From Pseudolabrys taiwanensis (lineage in GTDB: Bacteria > Pseudomonadota > Alphaproteobacteria > Rhizobiales > Xanthobacteraceae), in assembly GCF_003367395.1 (NCBI RefSeq), contig NZ_CP031417.1, positions 4,526,001 through 4,590,000 on the forward strand: 64,000 nucleotides of DNA. Reading direction: 5' to 3'. The stretch's first letter is position 1. Every line of letters begins with the position of its first letter. The notes under the pieces were generated by a model. That model saw only the letters and a list, made by a program, of their open reading frames with translations. It did not search any database and was not told the origin of the DNA. Shown here in pieces: positions 16,682-25,833 of the stretch. Both the position numbers and the translations under genes were made by a program.

Positions 16682-18130
16682 CTAGGCTGCGCGCGAAACG
16701 AATTTGGTGACGAAATAGGCCTCCAGCGCTTCGGAGCCGCCTTCGCGGCCGTAGCCGCTTTCCTTGATGCCGCCGAACGGCGTTTCGGGCAGGCCCAAAC
16801 CGAAATGGTTGATCGACACCATGCCGGCCTGCAGTTCGTGCATGAGCATGTCGCCGCGCGCCGGCACATTCGTGAACCCATACGCGGCGAGGCCGAACAG
16901 GCTGTCGTTCGCCTGAGCGATGATCTCGTCGTCACGTCCGAACGGCATGAACAGCGCCACGGGACCGAAGGGTTCGTCATTCATGATCCGCGCCGTCCGC
17001 GGCACGTCGGTCAGCGCCGTCGGCTCGTAGAAATAGCCGTGATTGCCGGAACGACGGCCGCCTGCCGCGACCTTGGCGCCGTCCTTGACCGCGTCCTCGA
17101 CGATGGCCTCGACGGCGTCGCGCCGGCGGCTATTGGCGAGCGGGCCCATCTGCGTCGCGGCGTCGGTGCCGTTGCCGATGCGCAGGGCTTTGGCCGCCCC
17201 CGCAAAGGCTTCGACTGTGCGCTTGTAAATCGTTTCCTGCACGTAGAACCGTGTCGGTGAAATGCAGACCTGGCCGGCGTTGCGGTATTTGCCGGCCACG
17301 ATCTTCGGCACCACGTCATCGACGGTGACGTCATCGAAGATCACCACCGGTGCATGTCCGCCAAGCTCCATGGTGCAGGGTTTCATGTAGCCGGCGGCAA
17401 GCCGGGCGAGGTGTTTGCCGACCGGCACGGAGCCCGTGAACGACATCTTGCGCACGACCGGTGACGGAATGAGATACTCGGAGATCATCGGCGGATGGCC
17501 GAAGACGAGATTGAGCGCTCCCGCCGGCAGTCCGGCATCGACCAACACCTCGGCCAGCGCGATGCAGGCGCTTGGCGCCTCTTCCGGTCCCTTGATGATG
17601 ATGGCGCAGCCGGCGGCGAGCGCCGCGGCGATCTTCTTCGCCGCTTGGTTGGCGGGAAAATTCCAGGGCGTGAAGGCGGCGACGACACCGATCGGCTCGC
17701 GCACGACACGTTGCGTCACATTCGACAGGCGCGCCGGGATATCGCGGCCGTAGGCCCGCATCCCTTCCTCGGCGCACCACGCAAAGGTCTCGACGCACAT
17801 CGTCACTTCGATGCGCGCCTCGCCGATCGGTTTGCCCATCTCGGCAGTGATCTTGGCGGCAACCTCGTCGCGGCGCCCTGCTAGCAATTGCGCGGCCTGG
17901 CGCAGAACCTGCGCACGCTTGTGCGCCGGTGTCTTGCGCCACACCTCAAATCCGGCGGCGGCCGACGCAAGGGCCTCGTCGAGATCGCTCTTGGCCGCGA
18001 CCGCGAGGCGCCCGACCGGACGCTCGGTCGCCGGATTGATGACCTCGCGCCACTCCTGGCCGCCACCCGCGCGCCATTGGTTGTCGATCATCAACAGCAG
18101 CGACGGCAAATCGACGGATACGGTCGTCAT
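16682..18130 (-). CDS. NAD(P)-dependent aldehyde dehydrogenase (succinate-semialdehyde dehydrogenase-like)
   Basis: A 482-residue cytoplasmic aldehyde dehydrogenase of normal length. It carries FTPWNFPANQAAKK, the cofactor-binding FTGSVPVGK, general base E255 in MELGGHAP, nucleophile C289 in NAGQVCISPTRF and, near the C-terminus, PFGGIKESGYGREGG. The closest family look is class I succinate- or glutarate-semialdehyde dehydrogenase. The start is ATG 18130; the frame is open further upstream but without a homologous N-terminus. Last gene in a run beginning with a GMC oxidoreductase and a Liv-type importer, so it probably oxidises the aldehyde made by that oxidoreductase. The true substrate is not evident. 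Confidence 0.9.
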   Translation of the reverse strand: MTTVSVDLPSLLLMIDNQWRAGGGQEWREVINPATERPVGRLAVAAKSDLDEALASAAAGFEVWRKTPAHKRAQVLRQAAQLLAGRRDEVAAKITAEMGKPIGEARIEVTMCVETFAWCAEEGMRAYGRDIPARLSNVTQRVVREPIGVVAAFTPWNFPANQAAKKIAAALAAGCAIIIKGPEEAPSACIALAEVLVDAGLPAGALNLVFGHPPMISEYLIPSPVVRKMSFTGSVPVGKHLARLAAGYMKPCTMELGGHAPVVIFDDVTVDDVVPKIVAGKYRNAGQVCISPTRFYVQETIYKRTVEAFAGAAKALRIGNGTDAATQMGPLANSRRRDAVEAIVEDAVKDGAKVAAGGRRSGNHGYFYEPTALTDVPRTARIMNDEPFGPVALFMPFGRDDEIIAQANDSLFGLAAYGFTNVPARGDMLMHELQAGMVSINHFGLGLPETPFGGIKESGYGREGGSEALEAYFVTKFVSRAA

Positions 18131-18197
18131 GGCAGGGTCCTTAAACAAGCACGACGCTCTCGCGGCGCAAACGAACAAACAGTCGGCTCGAGAGGGT

Positions 18198-18248
18198 GGC
18201 GGCCGTTCGTGCGCCGGCACGGGGAGGTCCCGGCACGGAACGGCCGCC
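18198..18248. terminator. Strong GC-rich stem-loop after the binding-protein gene
   Basis: GGCGGCCGTTC (18198-18208) pairs with GAACGGCCGCC (18238-18248); further inner pairing between GCCGG and CCGGC lengthens the stem. It begins 11 bases beyond the stop codon of the Liv-type binding-protein gene on the minus strand. Such hairpins often stabilise the upstream message and reduce read-through, which fits the need for more binding protein than enzyme. Confidence 0.6.
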
Positions 18249-18259
18249 GTCAAGCGGCA

Positions 18260-19432
18260 TCACTTCATCGGGCATTCCTGATGATAGGCGTCCTTTTGAT
18301 CGACCAGCAGAACGCCCTTGGTCACCATTGAGACGCGGCCCTTCGCATCCTTTCCTACCTCGAGGAGATTGAAGTTCTCGATGGGGAAATTGTTGTTGTT
18401 GAAGGCGAACTTGCCTCGCACCGACTCGAACTTGGCGTTCTTTAGCGCCGCCGCGAAGGCTTCCTTGTTCGACAGGTCGCCCTTCACCTGGCCGATGGCC
18501 ACGTCGAGCAGCTTCGCGGAATCGTAGGCCTGAGCGGCGAAGTTCGACGGAATGCGGCCGTATTTCTTCTCGAACGCCTCGACGAAAGCCTTGTTCGCGG
18601 CATTGTCGGTGTCGGGCGCCCACACCTGCGCCGTCATGACGCCGAGCGCCGTCTCGTTCAGGGCCGGCAGGGTCAGACCGTCGACCGTCGCAACGACGAT
18701 CAGCGGGATTTTGCCGAGCAGACCGGCTTGCCGATACTGCTTGATGAAGTTCACGCCGAGACCGCCGGCATAATGCGCGAACACCGCGTCGGGCTTGGCG
18801 AGGGCGATCTGCGCCATCTCGGCCGAGAGATCCATCTGGTTGAGCGGCGTGTGCAGCTCTTTGACGAACGGCTCTTTATAGTAACGGCGGAATCCGGCGA
18901 GCGCGTCCTTCCAGCCCTGGAAATTCGGGCCCATCGCGAAGATCTTCTTGTAGCCTTTCTCCGTCGCATATTTGCCGACCGCCTCGCTCATCTGGTCGTT
19001 CTGCCAGGAGGTCGAGAAGAAGAGGGGCGAGCAGGCCGCGCCGGCCATCGGCGAGGGACCGGACGCCGAGCCGATCAGGAACACGCCGGCGTCGGTGATC
19101 TTCTTGTTGATCGCCATCATCACGTTGGAATACGAGACGCCGGTGATGATCGGCACCTTGTCCTCGCTGATCAGCTTCTGCGCGACTTGTACGCCGACAT
19201 CGGGCTTGAACTGGTCGTCTTCCTTGACGACCTCGATGGTCTTGCCGCCGAGCTTGCCGCCCATCTGCTCGAGCCCGAGCATGAAGCCGTCATACTGGTC
19301 TTGACCCATCGCGCCGATCGAGCCGGACAGCGTCGCCAAGAAGCCGATTTTCAAGTCGGCCGCGCCGGCCGGAACGGCCGTTGTCAGCACCGCGCTCGCC
19401 AGCAGCGCAGCGCAAAGCCTGGTCATCGTCAT
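18260..19432 (-). CDS. Branched-chain-amino-acid-type ABC transporter substrate-binding protein
   Basis: A 390-residue periplasmic protein with a signal peptide (cleavage near PAGAADL) and a mature start LKIGFLATLSGSIGAMGQDQ, the classic opening of type I Leu/Ile/Val-type binding proteins. Other landmarks are KLGGKTIEVVKEDDQFKPD and the lobe-linking region around PDAVFAHYAGG. The C-terminal lobe contains SVRGKFAFNNNNFP. Adjacent livF, livG, livM and livH genes complete the importer. In Hyphomicrobiales such receptors commonly bind aromatic acids, amides or small organic acids rather than branched-chain amino acids; the GMC oxidoreductase and aldehyde dehydrogenase neighbours suggest an alcohol or aldehyde-yielding substrate. 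Confidence 0.88.
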   Translation of the reverse strand: MTMTRLCAALLASAVLTTAVPAGAADLKIGFLATLSGSIGAMGQDQYDGFMLGLEQMGGKLGGKTIEVVKEDDQFKPDVGVQVAQKLISEDKVPIITGVSYSNVMMAINKKITDAGVFLIGSASGPSPMAGAACSPLFFSTSWQNDQMSEAVGKYATEKGYKKIFAMGPNFQGWKDALAGFRRYYKEPFVKELHTPLNQMDLSAEMAQIALAKPDAVFAHYAGGLGVNFIKQYRQAGLLGKIPLIVVATVDGLTLPALNETALGVMTAQVWAPDTDNAANKAFVEAFEKKYGRIPSNFAAQAYDSAKLLDVAIGQVKGDLSNKEAFAAALKNAKFESVRGKFAFNNNNFPIENFNLLEVGKDAKGRVSMVTKGVLLVDQKDAYHQECPMK

Positions 19433-19456
19433 GATCCTTACCCCTCCAATGAAAAG

Positions 19457-20161
19457 CTACACGCCTAGATAAGCTTTCAATTCATCCTGCCGGCCGTTGA
19501 ACTCCTCTGACGTTCCTTCCCAAACGACGCGGCCCTTTGACAGCACGTAGTGCCGGCTGGCGAGATCCAGCAAAGGCTTCAGGTTCTTGTCGGTGACGAT
19601 GATCGAGAGGCCTTCGCGCCTGAGTTCGCGAAGCGAGCTCCAGATCTCCTCGCTGACGAGCGGCGCGAGCCCCTCGGTTGCTTCATCGAGGATAAGCAGG
19701 CGTGGATTGGTCACGAGCGCCCGTGCGATGGCAAGCATCTGCTGTTCACCGCCGGACAGGGTGGCGGCAAGCTGTCCCTTGCGTTCCTTCAAACGCGGGA
19801 AAAGCTTGTAGACGCGGTCGACGGTCCAGGCAGCGGCGCGATTGCGCTCGCCGCGCTGGAACGCGATCAGGTTCTCGTACACGGTCAGCGTCGGAAACAC
19901 GCGCCGGCCTTCCGGCACCAAGCCAATGCCGTAGCGCGCCACCTCGTGACATGGCCGCGCCTGGATCGGCTTGCCGTCAAACAGGATCGTGCCGGCGCGC
20001 GGCTTGATGAAACCCATGATCGTGTTGATCAGCGTCGAGCGGCCCATGCCGTTGCGGCCGAGGAGCGTGACGAAGTCGCCCGCCGCCACGCCGATCGAGA
20101 CGCCGAACAGCACTTGGGTCGCGTCGTAGCTCGATTCCACCCTGTCGACAGCGAGCAACAT
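19457..20161 (-). CDS. LivF-type ABC transporter ATP-binding protein
   Basis: A 234-residue ATPase of the LivF subfamily. Visible are Walker A GRNGMGRSTL, with arginine replacing the usual catalytic lysine of GKST, the signature LSGGEQQM, Walker B LLILDEATEGLAP and a D-loop. The histidine switch region reads SIIVTDKNLKPL, which lacks the usual histidine, as is common in LivF proteins. The Walker A lysine to arginine change is seen here and could lower ATP hydrolysis by this half; LivG keeps an intact site. It abuts livG (start and stop share base 20161). Confidence 0.87.
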   Translation of the reverse strand: MLLAVDRVESSYDATQVLFGVSIGVAAGDFVTLLGRNGMGRSTLINTIMGFIKPRAGTILFDGKPIQARPCHEVARYGIGLVPEGRRVFPTLTVYENLIAFQRGERNRAAAWTVDRVYKLFPRLKERKGQLAATLSGGEQQMLAIARALVTNPRLLILDEATEGLAPLVSEEIWSSLRELRREGLSIIVTDKNLKPLLDLASRHYVLSKGRVVWEGTSEEFNGRQDELKAYLGV

Positions 20162-20916
20162 TAGGCGGCCTCTCCGAGGTAAGAGGCGCGCACCTGAGGG
20201 TTTTCGCGGATCTCGGCCGGCGAGCCGGTGGCGATAATTCGGCCATAGACGAGCACGCTGATGCGGTCGGCCAGCGCGAACACCGCATCCATGTCGTGCT
20301 CGACAAGAATGGTCGAGAAGCGGCCGCGGAAGCTCTGAAGCAGCTCCACCATGAGGCGAGACTCGACCGTGCCCATGCCGGCCATCGGCTCATCGAGCAA
20401 GAGCACTTGCGGATTGGAAGCGATGACCATGGCCATCTCGAGTTGCCGCAGTTCGCCGTAGGCCAAAACGCGTGACGGCAGATCGGCTTTCGCGCGCAGG
20501 CCGACGTCGGCGAGCGTCGCCAGCGCCGGTTCGCGCAGTTCGCTTGCCTCGACTGCCCGGTGCCAGAATTTGAAACTATGGCCGCTCTTGGCTTGAACCG
20601 CGAGGATGACGTTTTCCAAGACGGTGAGATCGCGCAGCACCGACGTCACCTGGAACGATCGCCCGAGACCGAGAAGGATGCGACGATCGGTCCGCATGCG
20701 GGTGATGTCGGTGTCGCCCAATGTGATACGGCCGGCCGTCGGAAAGTGCTCGCCGGTGATCTGCTTGATGAAGGTGGTCTTGCCGGCACCATTCGGCCCG
20801 ATGATCGCGTGCACCTCGCCGGGCAGCAGATCGAAGTCGACGTTGTCGGAGGCCAGGACGCCGCTGAACCGTTTCACCAAGCCGCGCGTCGAGAGCGCCG
20901 GGTTTACGCCGTTCAT
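20161..20916 (-). CDS. LivG-type ABC transporter ATP-binding protein
   Basis: A 251-residue ATPase partner of LivF, with Walker A GPNGAGKTTF, Q-loop GLGRSFQVTSV, a degenerate signature region LAYGELRQLEMAM (typical of LivG, where the LSGG motif is often altered), Walker B VLLLDEPMAG and switch histidine VEHDMDA. The start is ATG 20916, overlapping the livM stop by four bases. Together LivG and LivF form the heterodimeric motor of the importer. Confidence 0.87.
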   Translation of the reverse strand: MNGVNPALSTRGLVKRFSGVLASDNVDFDLLPGEVHAIIGPNGAGKTTFIKQITGEHFPTAGRITLGDTDITRMRTDRRILLGLGRSFQVTSVLRDLTVLENVILAVQAKSGHSFKFWHRAVEASELREPALATLADVGLRAKADLPSRVLAYGELRQLEMAMVIASNPQVLLLDEPMAGMGTVESRLMVELLQSFRGRFSTILVEHDMDAVFALADRISVLVYGRIIATGSPAEIRENPQVRASYLGEAA

Positions 20917-21884
20917 CGCGGCCTCCCCGGCAGGCTGCCCCAGAGTCCGCGCCGCGCCAGCAGACCGATGAGAACGATCATCACGCCGACGCCGCCGATC
21001 CAATGATCGGTGAAACGCTTGAGCAGATCCTCGATAAGCAGAAAGGCGAAGGCGCCGAAGGCCGGGCCCATGACGGTGCCGGTGCCGCCAAGCACCACCA
21101 TGATCATGAGATCGCCCGATACGGTCCATGACGCATAGGAGGGCGAGGCGAACATCGTCAGATTGGCGAGGAGCAGGCCAGAAATGCCGGCGACGCAGCC
21201 CGACAGGACATAGGCCACGAGCTTGTAGGTGGTGGTCGGAAAGCCCAACGCCCGCATCCGGTCTTCGTTGATCATGCAGCCGCGCAACACGAGGCCGAAG
21301 CGTGCGTGGTAAAGGCGGTAGCTACCGTAGATGAGCAGCGCGAGGACGCCGAAGGTCGTGTAATAGAGCGTGGTCGGATTCTTCAGGTCGACGAAGCCGA
21401 AGCGGCTTCCCATGGAAATCGGCAGGCCGTCGTCGCCGCCGAATTCCTTCAAGCTGATCACCAGGAAGTAGAACATCTGCGCGAAGGCGAGGGTGATCAT
21501 GATGAACGCGACGCCGCGCGTGCGCAGCGCCACGGCGCCGGTCGCCATGGCGGCAAAAGCGGAAACGACGATGGCGAAGGCGAGATGCGCCCAGCCGTTG
21601 CCGATGCCGAAATAGCTGCACAGCGCCACGCTGTAGGCGCCGATACCCATGAACAGCGAGTGCCCGAAGCTCACCATGCCGCCGAAGCCGAGCACGAGGT
21701 TGAGCGCGGTCGCCGCCACCGCGAAGATGAGCAGCCGCGTCACCAGCACCACGTAATACGGGGTCTCGGCGTAGCGGGCGGCGATCGGCAGCAGCACGAG
21801 CGCTGCCGCGGCCAGGACGACAAGCCACACCGCGAAGGCTGGCAATGCAGGCCTATTGAGGGACGGGGCCGACATGGTGGTCAT
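20913..21884 (-). CDS. LivM-type branched-chain-amino-acid ABC transporter permease
   Basis: A 323-residue inner-membrane permease with about nine hydrophobic segments and the LivM landmarks LNLVLGFGGMVSFGHSLFMGIG, LRTRGVAFIMITLAFAQM and, near the C-terminus, MVVLGGTGTVMGPAFGA. ATG 21884 is one base beyond the end of livH and begins TTMSAPSLNRPAL; an earlier in-frame start would overlap livH. It forms the translocation pore with LivH. Confidence 0.87.
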   Translation of the reverse strand: MTTMSAPSLNRPALPAFAVWLVVLAAAALVLLPIAARYAETPYYVVLVTRLLIFAVAATALNLVLGFGGMVSFGHSLFMGIGAYSVALCSYFGIGNGWAHLAFAIVVSAFAAMATGAVALRTRGVAFIMITLAFAQMFYFLVISLKEFGGDDGLPISMGSRFGFVDLKNPTTLYYTTFGVLALLIYGSYRLYHARFGLVLRGCMINEDRMRALGFPTTTYKLVAYVLSGCVAGISGLLLANLTMFASPSYASWTVSGDLMIMVVLGGTGTVMGPAFGAFAFLLIEDLLKRFTDHWIGGVGVMIVLIGLLARRGLWGSLPGRPR

Positions 21885-21885
21885 G

Positions 21886-22806
21886 TCACCGCCCTCGCAC
21901 CGGGAAGAGGCCGTTCGGCCGGAAGGCCAGGACAAGCGCCATCAGGAGATAGATGATCATCGAGGCGACTGCCGGACCAGCCGCACCGGCGAGGGAGGAG
22001 CTGAGAAAGCTTTCGAAGACGAACGGCAGCATCGAGCGGCCGATCGTGTCGACGAGGCCGACGATGAGAGCGGCATAGAAGGCGCCGCGCACCGAGCCGA
22101 TGCCGCCGATGACGATCACCACGACGGTCAGTATCAGGACGGTCTCGCCCATGCCCGGTTCGACTGACAAGATCGGCGCGGCAAGCGCGCCGGCGAGCCC
22201 GGCGAGTCCTGCGCCGAGACCGAAGATCATGGTGTTGAGCAGATTGATGTTGACGCCGAGCCCGGCGACCATCGCGCGATCCGATGCGCCGGCGCGGATG
22301 AGCATGCCGAAACGGGTCTGATGAATCAGGACGTAGGCGCCGATCGCGGCCAGAAGGCCCGCCGCCACGATCACCAGGCGATAGACCGGATAGCCGACGC
22401 CAAGCACTTCATAGGTGTCCGAGAGTGCATCCGGCATGCCCATGAAATATGGCGACGGCCCCCAGAACGAACGCGCCATCTCGTTGAAGATCAGGATGAA
22501 GCCGTAGGTGCACAGCACCTGATCCAGATGGTCCCGGTCGTACAGATGCTTGAAGACGAACCGCTCCAGCACCGCGCCGATGGCGACCGTGATCGGCACC
22601 ACCAGCAGGAGCGACATCACGAACAGGCCCGTCTTGTTGTAGAGCGTGGCCGCCACATAGGCGCCGGTCATGTACAGCGCGCCGTGCATCATGTTGACGA
22701 AGTTCATGATGCCGAAGACCAACGTAAGTCCGGCCGCCAGAAGGAACAGCATCACCCCGAATTGGATGCCGTTCAGCGTCTGGATGATGAAAAGCGATCC
22801 GAGCAT
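21886..22806 (-). CDS. LivH-type branched-chain-amino-acid ABC transporter permease
   Basis: A 306-residue membrane protein with about eight hydrophobic segments. It shows the LivH opening IQTLNGIQFGVMLFLLAAGLTLVFGIMN in pieces, HGALYMTGAYVAA and the C-terminal coupling region VVVIVIGGIGSVRGAF. Its start overlaps the stop of the GMC oxidoreductase gene by one base (TGATG), so enzyme and importer are translated from one message. Confidence 0.88.
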   Translation of the reverse strand: MLGSLFIIQTLNGIQFGVMLFLLAAGLTLVFGIMNFVNMMHGALYMTGAYVAATLYNKTGLFVMSLLLVVPITVAIGAVLERFVFKHLYDRDHLDQVLCTYGFILIFNEMARSFWGPSPYFMGMPDALSDTYEVLGVGYPVYRLVIVAAGLLAAIGAYVLIHQTRFGMLIRAGASDRAMVAGLGVNINLLNTMIFGLGAGLAGLAGALAAPILSVEPGMGETVLILTVVVIVIGGIGSVRGAFYAALIVGLVDTIGRSMLPFVFESFLSSSLAGAAGPAVASMIIYLLMALVLAFRPNGLFPVRGR

Positions 22807-24554
22807 CAGGGCAAGGCTTCGATAAGAGTGTCGCCTCCGGCGGCATAATTGAGCCCGCGATTGTCTTCGCGAATAAGGTCGGACATCTTCTCGCCGATCA
22901 TGATCGCTGGGATGTTCGTATTCGCGCGTGGCAGGGCCGGGATGACCGAGCAGTCGGCGATGCGGAGCCCTTCGACACCGATCACCTTGCCGCGGGAGTC
23001 CGTGACGGCGTACGGGTCGTCCGGACGGCCCATGCGGCAGGTCCCGGAGGCGTGCCAGACGCCGACGACGACGCGCAGCAGGTTCTCGCGGAGCTTGGCT
23101 TCGTCGGCAAGCAGGTCGCTCAACGGCTCGCCTTCCGCGATGAAACCACGCAGGAAGCTCTTGCGCACGGCATCGGGTGCGTCGAGGAAGGTCGATGCCG
23201 CCTGAGTGAGCGCCGCATTCACCTTGTTGTACTTGCTCATCCGGCGCACGCGCTCGGTATAGCTCGCAAGGAAGGGGTGGCGCGCGACGCTTTTGATCGA
23301 AGGGGCCTGATAGAGCGCGTCAATAAAGCGCACCGCATCCACCATGCGGGCCATGTCGCGCTCGTCCGACAGCAGGTTGAAATCGACATCTGGCTCGTCA
23401 TCGGGCCGTGCGGATGTGAGCCGGACACGGCCGCGCGAATAAGGCTTGTTTAAAATGACCATCAAAGAGCACAGGCGATGGCCTACCGCGTGCCACGCCG
23501 TGCGGTTGAGCGGGCATAAGAACATATCGCCCGGCTGCGCATCGGGCGTGCGCGCGGTGTAGCGCAAACTCACATGGATATGGCGGCGGATCGCGGGATC
23601 GAGCCGCGCTGCACGTTCGAGAAAGGCGGCGACGCCGACCGATGGGTGGTCGTTGAGGTTGTCGCCGACGCCCGGGCGATCCAGAACCACATCGATGCCA
23701 TGGCGTTTGAGCTCGGTGCCCGGACCGATGCCTGCGCGCATGAGCATCGCGGGTGTGTGGAGAGCGCCGCCGGTCAAGATGATTTCACGTGCGAAGAATG
23801 TGTGCGTCTCGCCGTTCGCTGCCCGTGCTTTGACGCCGATCGCGCGCCGGCCCTCGAACAGCAGCCGGGTGACGGACATTTCGGATGCGATCTCCAGATT
23901 CGGACGCAGGCGTGTCGCGGCATCGAGATAGCCGATTGCGGATGAAACACGCCGATCGAACGCGTTCGAGAAGGTCGAAGGAAAGTAGCCGTCCTGCCAC
24001 TCGCCATTCTGGTCCCAGATGTTCCGATAGCCGTTGTCTTCAAACGCCTGAACGGCGGCGTTGGTGAAGCCAGACCACAAATGCGGGAATATGCGTCGGA
24101 TCGGAATGCGGCCGCCGCGTCCGTGCAGTGGGCCATCCATGTCGAGGTCGTGCTCGAGGCGTTTGAAGTACGGGAGGACGTTGTCCCAATTCCATCCTTC
24201 CGCGCCGAGCTGCGCCCATTCGTCGTAGTCGGCCGGAGCGCCGCGATTTGCGAACTGTCCGTTGATCGATGAGCCACCGCCGACAACGCGGGCCTGCTCA
24301 TAGTTGCGCATCGGCGCGTTCCCAGCGCGGTCGCGCGGGCGGAACGTGACTCTCATATCCGGCCAGATGAAGTCCCGCGTGAAGTAGGCGATCAGCGGGA
24401 AGCTATCGAGCATCGAGGCGGGTTCGCGGCCCGGTGGCCAGTCCTTGCCCGCTTCGATCAAGAGCAGCCTGGACATGCCGTCTTCGGTTAATCGATGCGC
24501 CAGAGCGCAACCGGAAGACCCGGCTCCTACGACGATGTAATCAAAAGTTGTCAC
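22806..24554 (-). CDS. GMC family FAD-dependent oxidoreductase (choline/alcohol dehydrogenase-like)
   Basis: About 582 residues, cytoplasmic, with the FAD-binding motif DYIVVGAGSSGCALA at the N-terminus and the GMC signatures RVVGGGSSINGQFANRG (about residue 90) and GGALHTPAMLMRAGIG (about residue 265). The C-terminal catalytic block has histidine in VWHASGTCRMG and the NTNIPAIMIGEK segment. It oxidises an alcohol using FAD. The GTG at 24554 has GAGAAG eight bases upstream; an in-frame GTG at 24563 is possible but lies too close to that site. First gene of the run with livHMGF, the binding protein and aldehyde dehydrogenase. The substrate is unknown; a two-step alcohol to acid conversion with the dehydrogenase is likely. 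Confidence 0.88.
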   Translation of the reverse strand: MTTFDYIVVGAGSSGCALAHRLTEDGMSRLLLIEAGKDWPPGREPASMLDSFPLIAYFTRDFIWPDMRVTFRPRDRAGNAPMRNYEQARVVGGGSSINGQFANRGAPADYDEWAQLGAEGWNWDNVLPYFKRLEHDLDMDGPLHGRGGRIPIRRIFPHLWSGFTNAAVQAFEDNGYRNIWDQNGEWQDGYFPSTFSNAFDRRVSSAIGYLDAATRLRPNLEIASEMSVTRLLFEGRRAIGVKARAANGETHTFFAREIILTGGALHTPAMLMRAGIGPGTELKRHGIDVVLDRPGVGDNLNDHPSVGVAAFLERAARLDPAIRRHIHVSLRYTARTPDAQPGDMFLCPLNRTAWHAVGHRLCSLMVILNKPYSRGRVRLTSARPDDEPDVDFNLLSDERDMARMVDAVRFIDALYQAPSIKSVARHPFLASYTERVRRMSKYNKVNAALTQAASTFLDAPDAVRKSFLRGFIAEGEPLSDLLADEAKLRENLLRVVVGVWHASGTCRMGRPDDPYAVTDSRGKVIGVEGLRIADCSVIPALPRANTNIPAIMIGEKMSDLIREDNRGLNYAAGGDTLIEALP

Positions 24555-24621
24555 TAAGCTCACTTCTCACTGCCGTATTTCCGAGCAGTTTCATTAGGCG
24601 CTTAATAAGGGTCCAACGAAA

Positions 24622-25599
24622 ATGAATTCTAGTACCGCTCCTATATCCATCTGGTTATATGATGAGGCCATGGAAAGCCGTCGCTACCGGCAACTCGTTT
24701 CGCGTTTGAAGTTGCGGCATTTGCGGCTCGTCGAGGCCGTTGCCGAAGCGGGTGGCGTGTCGGCTGCGGCAGAGGTGCTCAAGATCACGCAACCGGCTGT
24801 GTCCAAAGGCTTGCGTGAGGTCGAAGAGATCATCGGCATGCCGTTGTTCGAGCGCGGGCCGCAGGGGCTGTCGCTGACGGCCACCGGCCAGATCGTGTTG
24901 GCGCGCGGCAAAGTCATTCAATCGGAGCTCAGACAGGTTTCCGATGAGATCGAAGCGCTGAGCACTGGCATTTCCGGCATCATGTCGATCGGGACGGCGC
25001 TCGTGAGCCGGCCCAAGCTCATTCCGCGCGCACTGAATCTCATGCGCGAGCGCACGTCGGCCGCGGCGGTGCGTCTTATCGATGGCACCGAGGAGACGCT
25101 GCTCGATTGGCTGCGTGAAGGCACGCTCGATCTTATGGTCGGCCGGCTGCCGCCAACCGATCGGGACGACGAGTTCGTGCGCGAGGTCTTGTGCAACGTG
25201 CCGATCGTTGTCGTCGCCGGCAAGCATCATCCGCTCGCTGCGCGCGCCGACGTCAGCTATCTCGATCTGGCGAAGGTGGATTGGATCTTTCCGCCGCCGC
25301 GCAGCTTCGTTCATGCGGCGATCATGCAGGTCTTCGTGCAGAACGGTCTGCCGCGGCCCAAGCAATACGTGGAATGCCTTTCGTATTTGACGGTGCGGAG
25401 CCTGTTGACGGAGAATGCAATGGTCGCGGCATTGCCGCAGTCAGTGACCGAACGCGATGAAGAGACGGGCGCAATCGTCCGTCTTCCGGTCGCGCTGCCT
25501 CATGTGTCTTTGCCCGTTGGCATTATCATGCGAGCGGACAGAAGCATCACGCCGTCCTTGAAGCTGTTGGTCGAATGCCTTCGAATGGCGGCTTATTAG
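24622..25599 (+). CDS. LysR family transcriptional regulator
   Basis: A 325-residue LysR protein with the DNA-binding domain at about residues 28-90 (LKLRHLRLVEAVAEAGGVS, then QPAVSKGLREVE, LFERGPQGLSLT) and a substrate-binding effector domain behind it. The layout matches the GbpR/PcaQ-like branch, as does the regulator at 14394. It is divergent from the GMC-Liv-aldehyde dehydrogenase genes with only about 67 bases between starts, so it very probably activates that run in response to the imported compound or its oxidation product. Start at ATG 24622; an in-frame ATG at 24670 (MESRRY) is an alternative. Confidence 0.88.
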   Translation: MNSSTAPISIWLYDEAMESRRYRQLVSRLKLRHLRLVEAVAEAGGVSAAAEVLKITQPAVSKGLREVEEIIGMPLFERGPQGLSLTATGQIVLARGKVIQSELRQVSDEIEALSTGISGIMSIGTALVSRPKLIPRALNLMRERTSAAAVRLIDGTEETLLDWLREGTLDLMVGRLPPTDRDDEFVREVLCNVPIVVVAGKHHPLAARADVSYLDLAKVDWIFPPPRSFVHAAIMQVFVQNGLPRPKQYVECLSYLTVRSLLTENAMVAALPQSVTERDEETGAIVRLPVALPHVSLPVGIIMRADRSITPSLKLLVECLRMAAY

Positions 25600-25833
25600 G
25601 CGGCAAATCTCCGGATGCAGTTCGGCGAACGACGGATAACGGACGGCCGTTCCGGTGCATCCAAGACTCGTGATCGTCCTTCGCTCGACGATGCCGATTG
25701 TGATGACGCGCCGACTTTGTAGCTGCGGTGGTTGTTGGCCTCTTCGACGCCCGCCGCGTCGATCTTCTAGTCGCCGGCGCAGCACTCATTGCCGCATGGA
25801 GAACGACTTTAGTGTCCCCCATCGCCACGGCGG

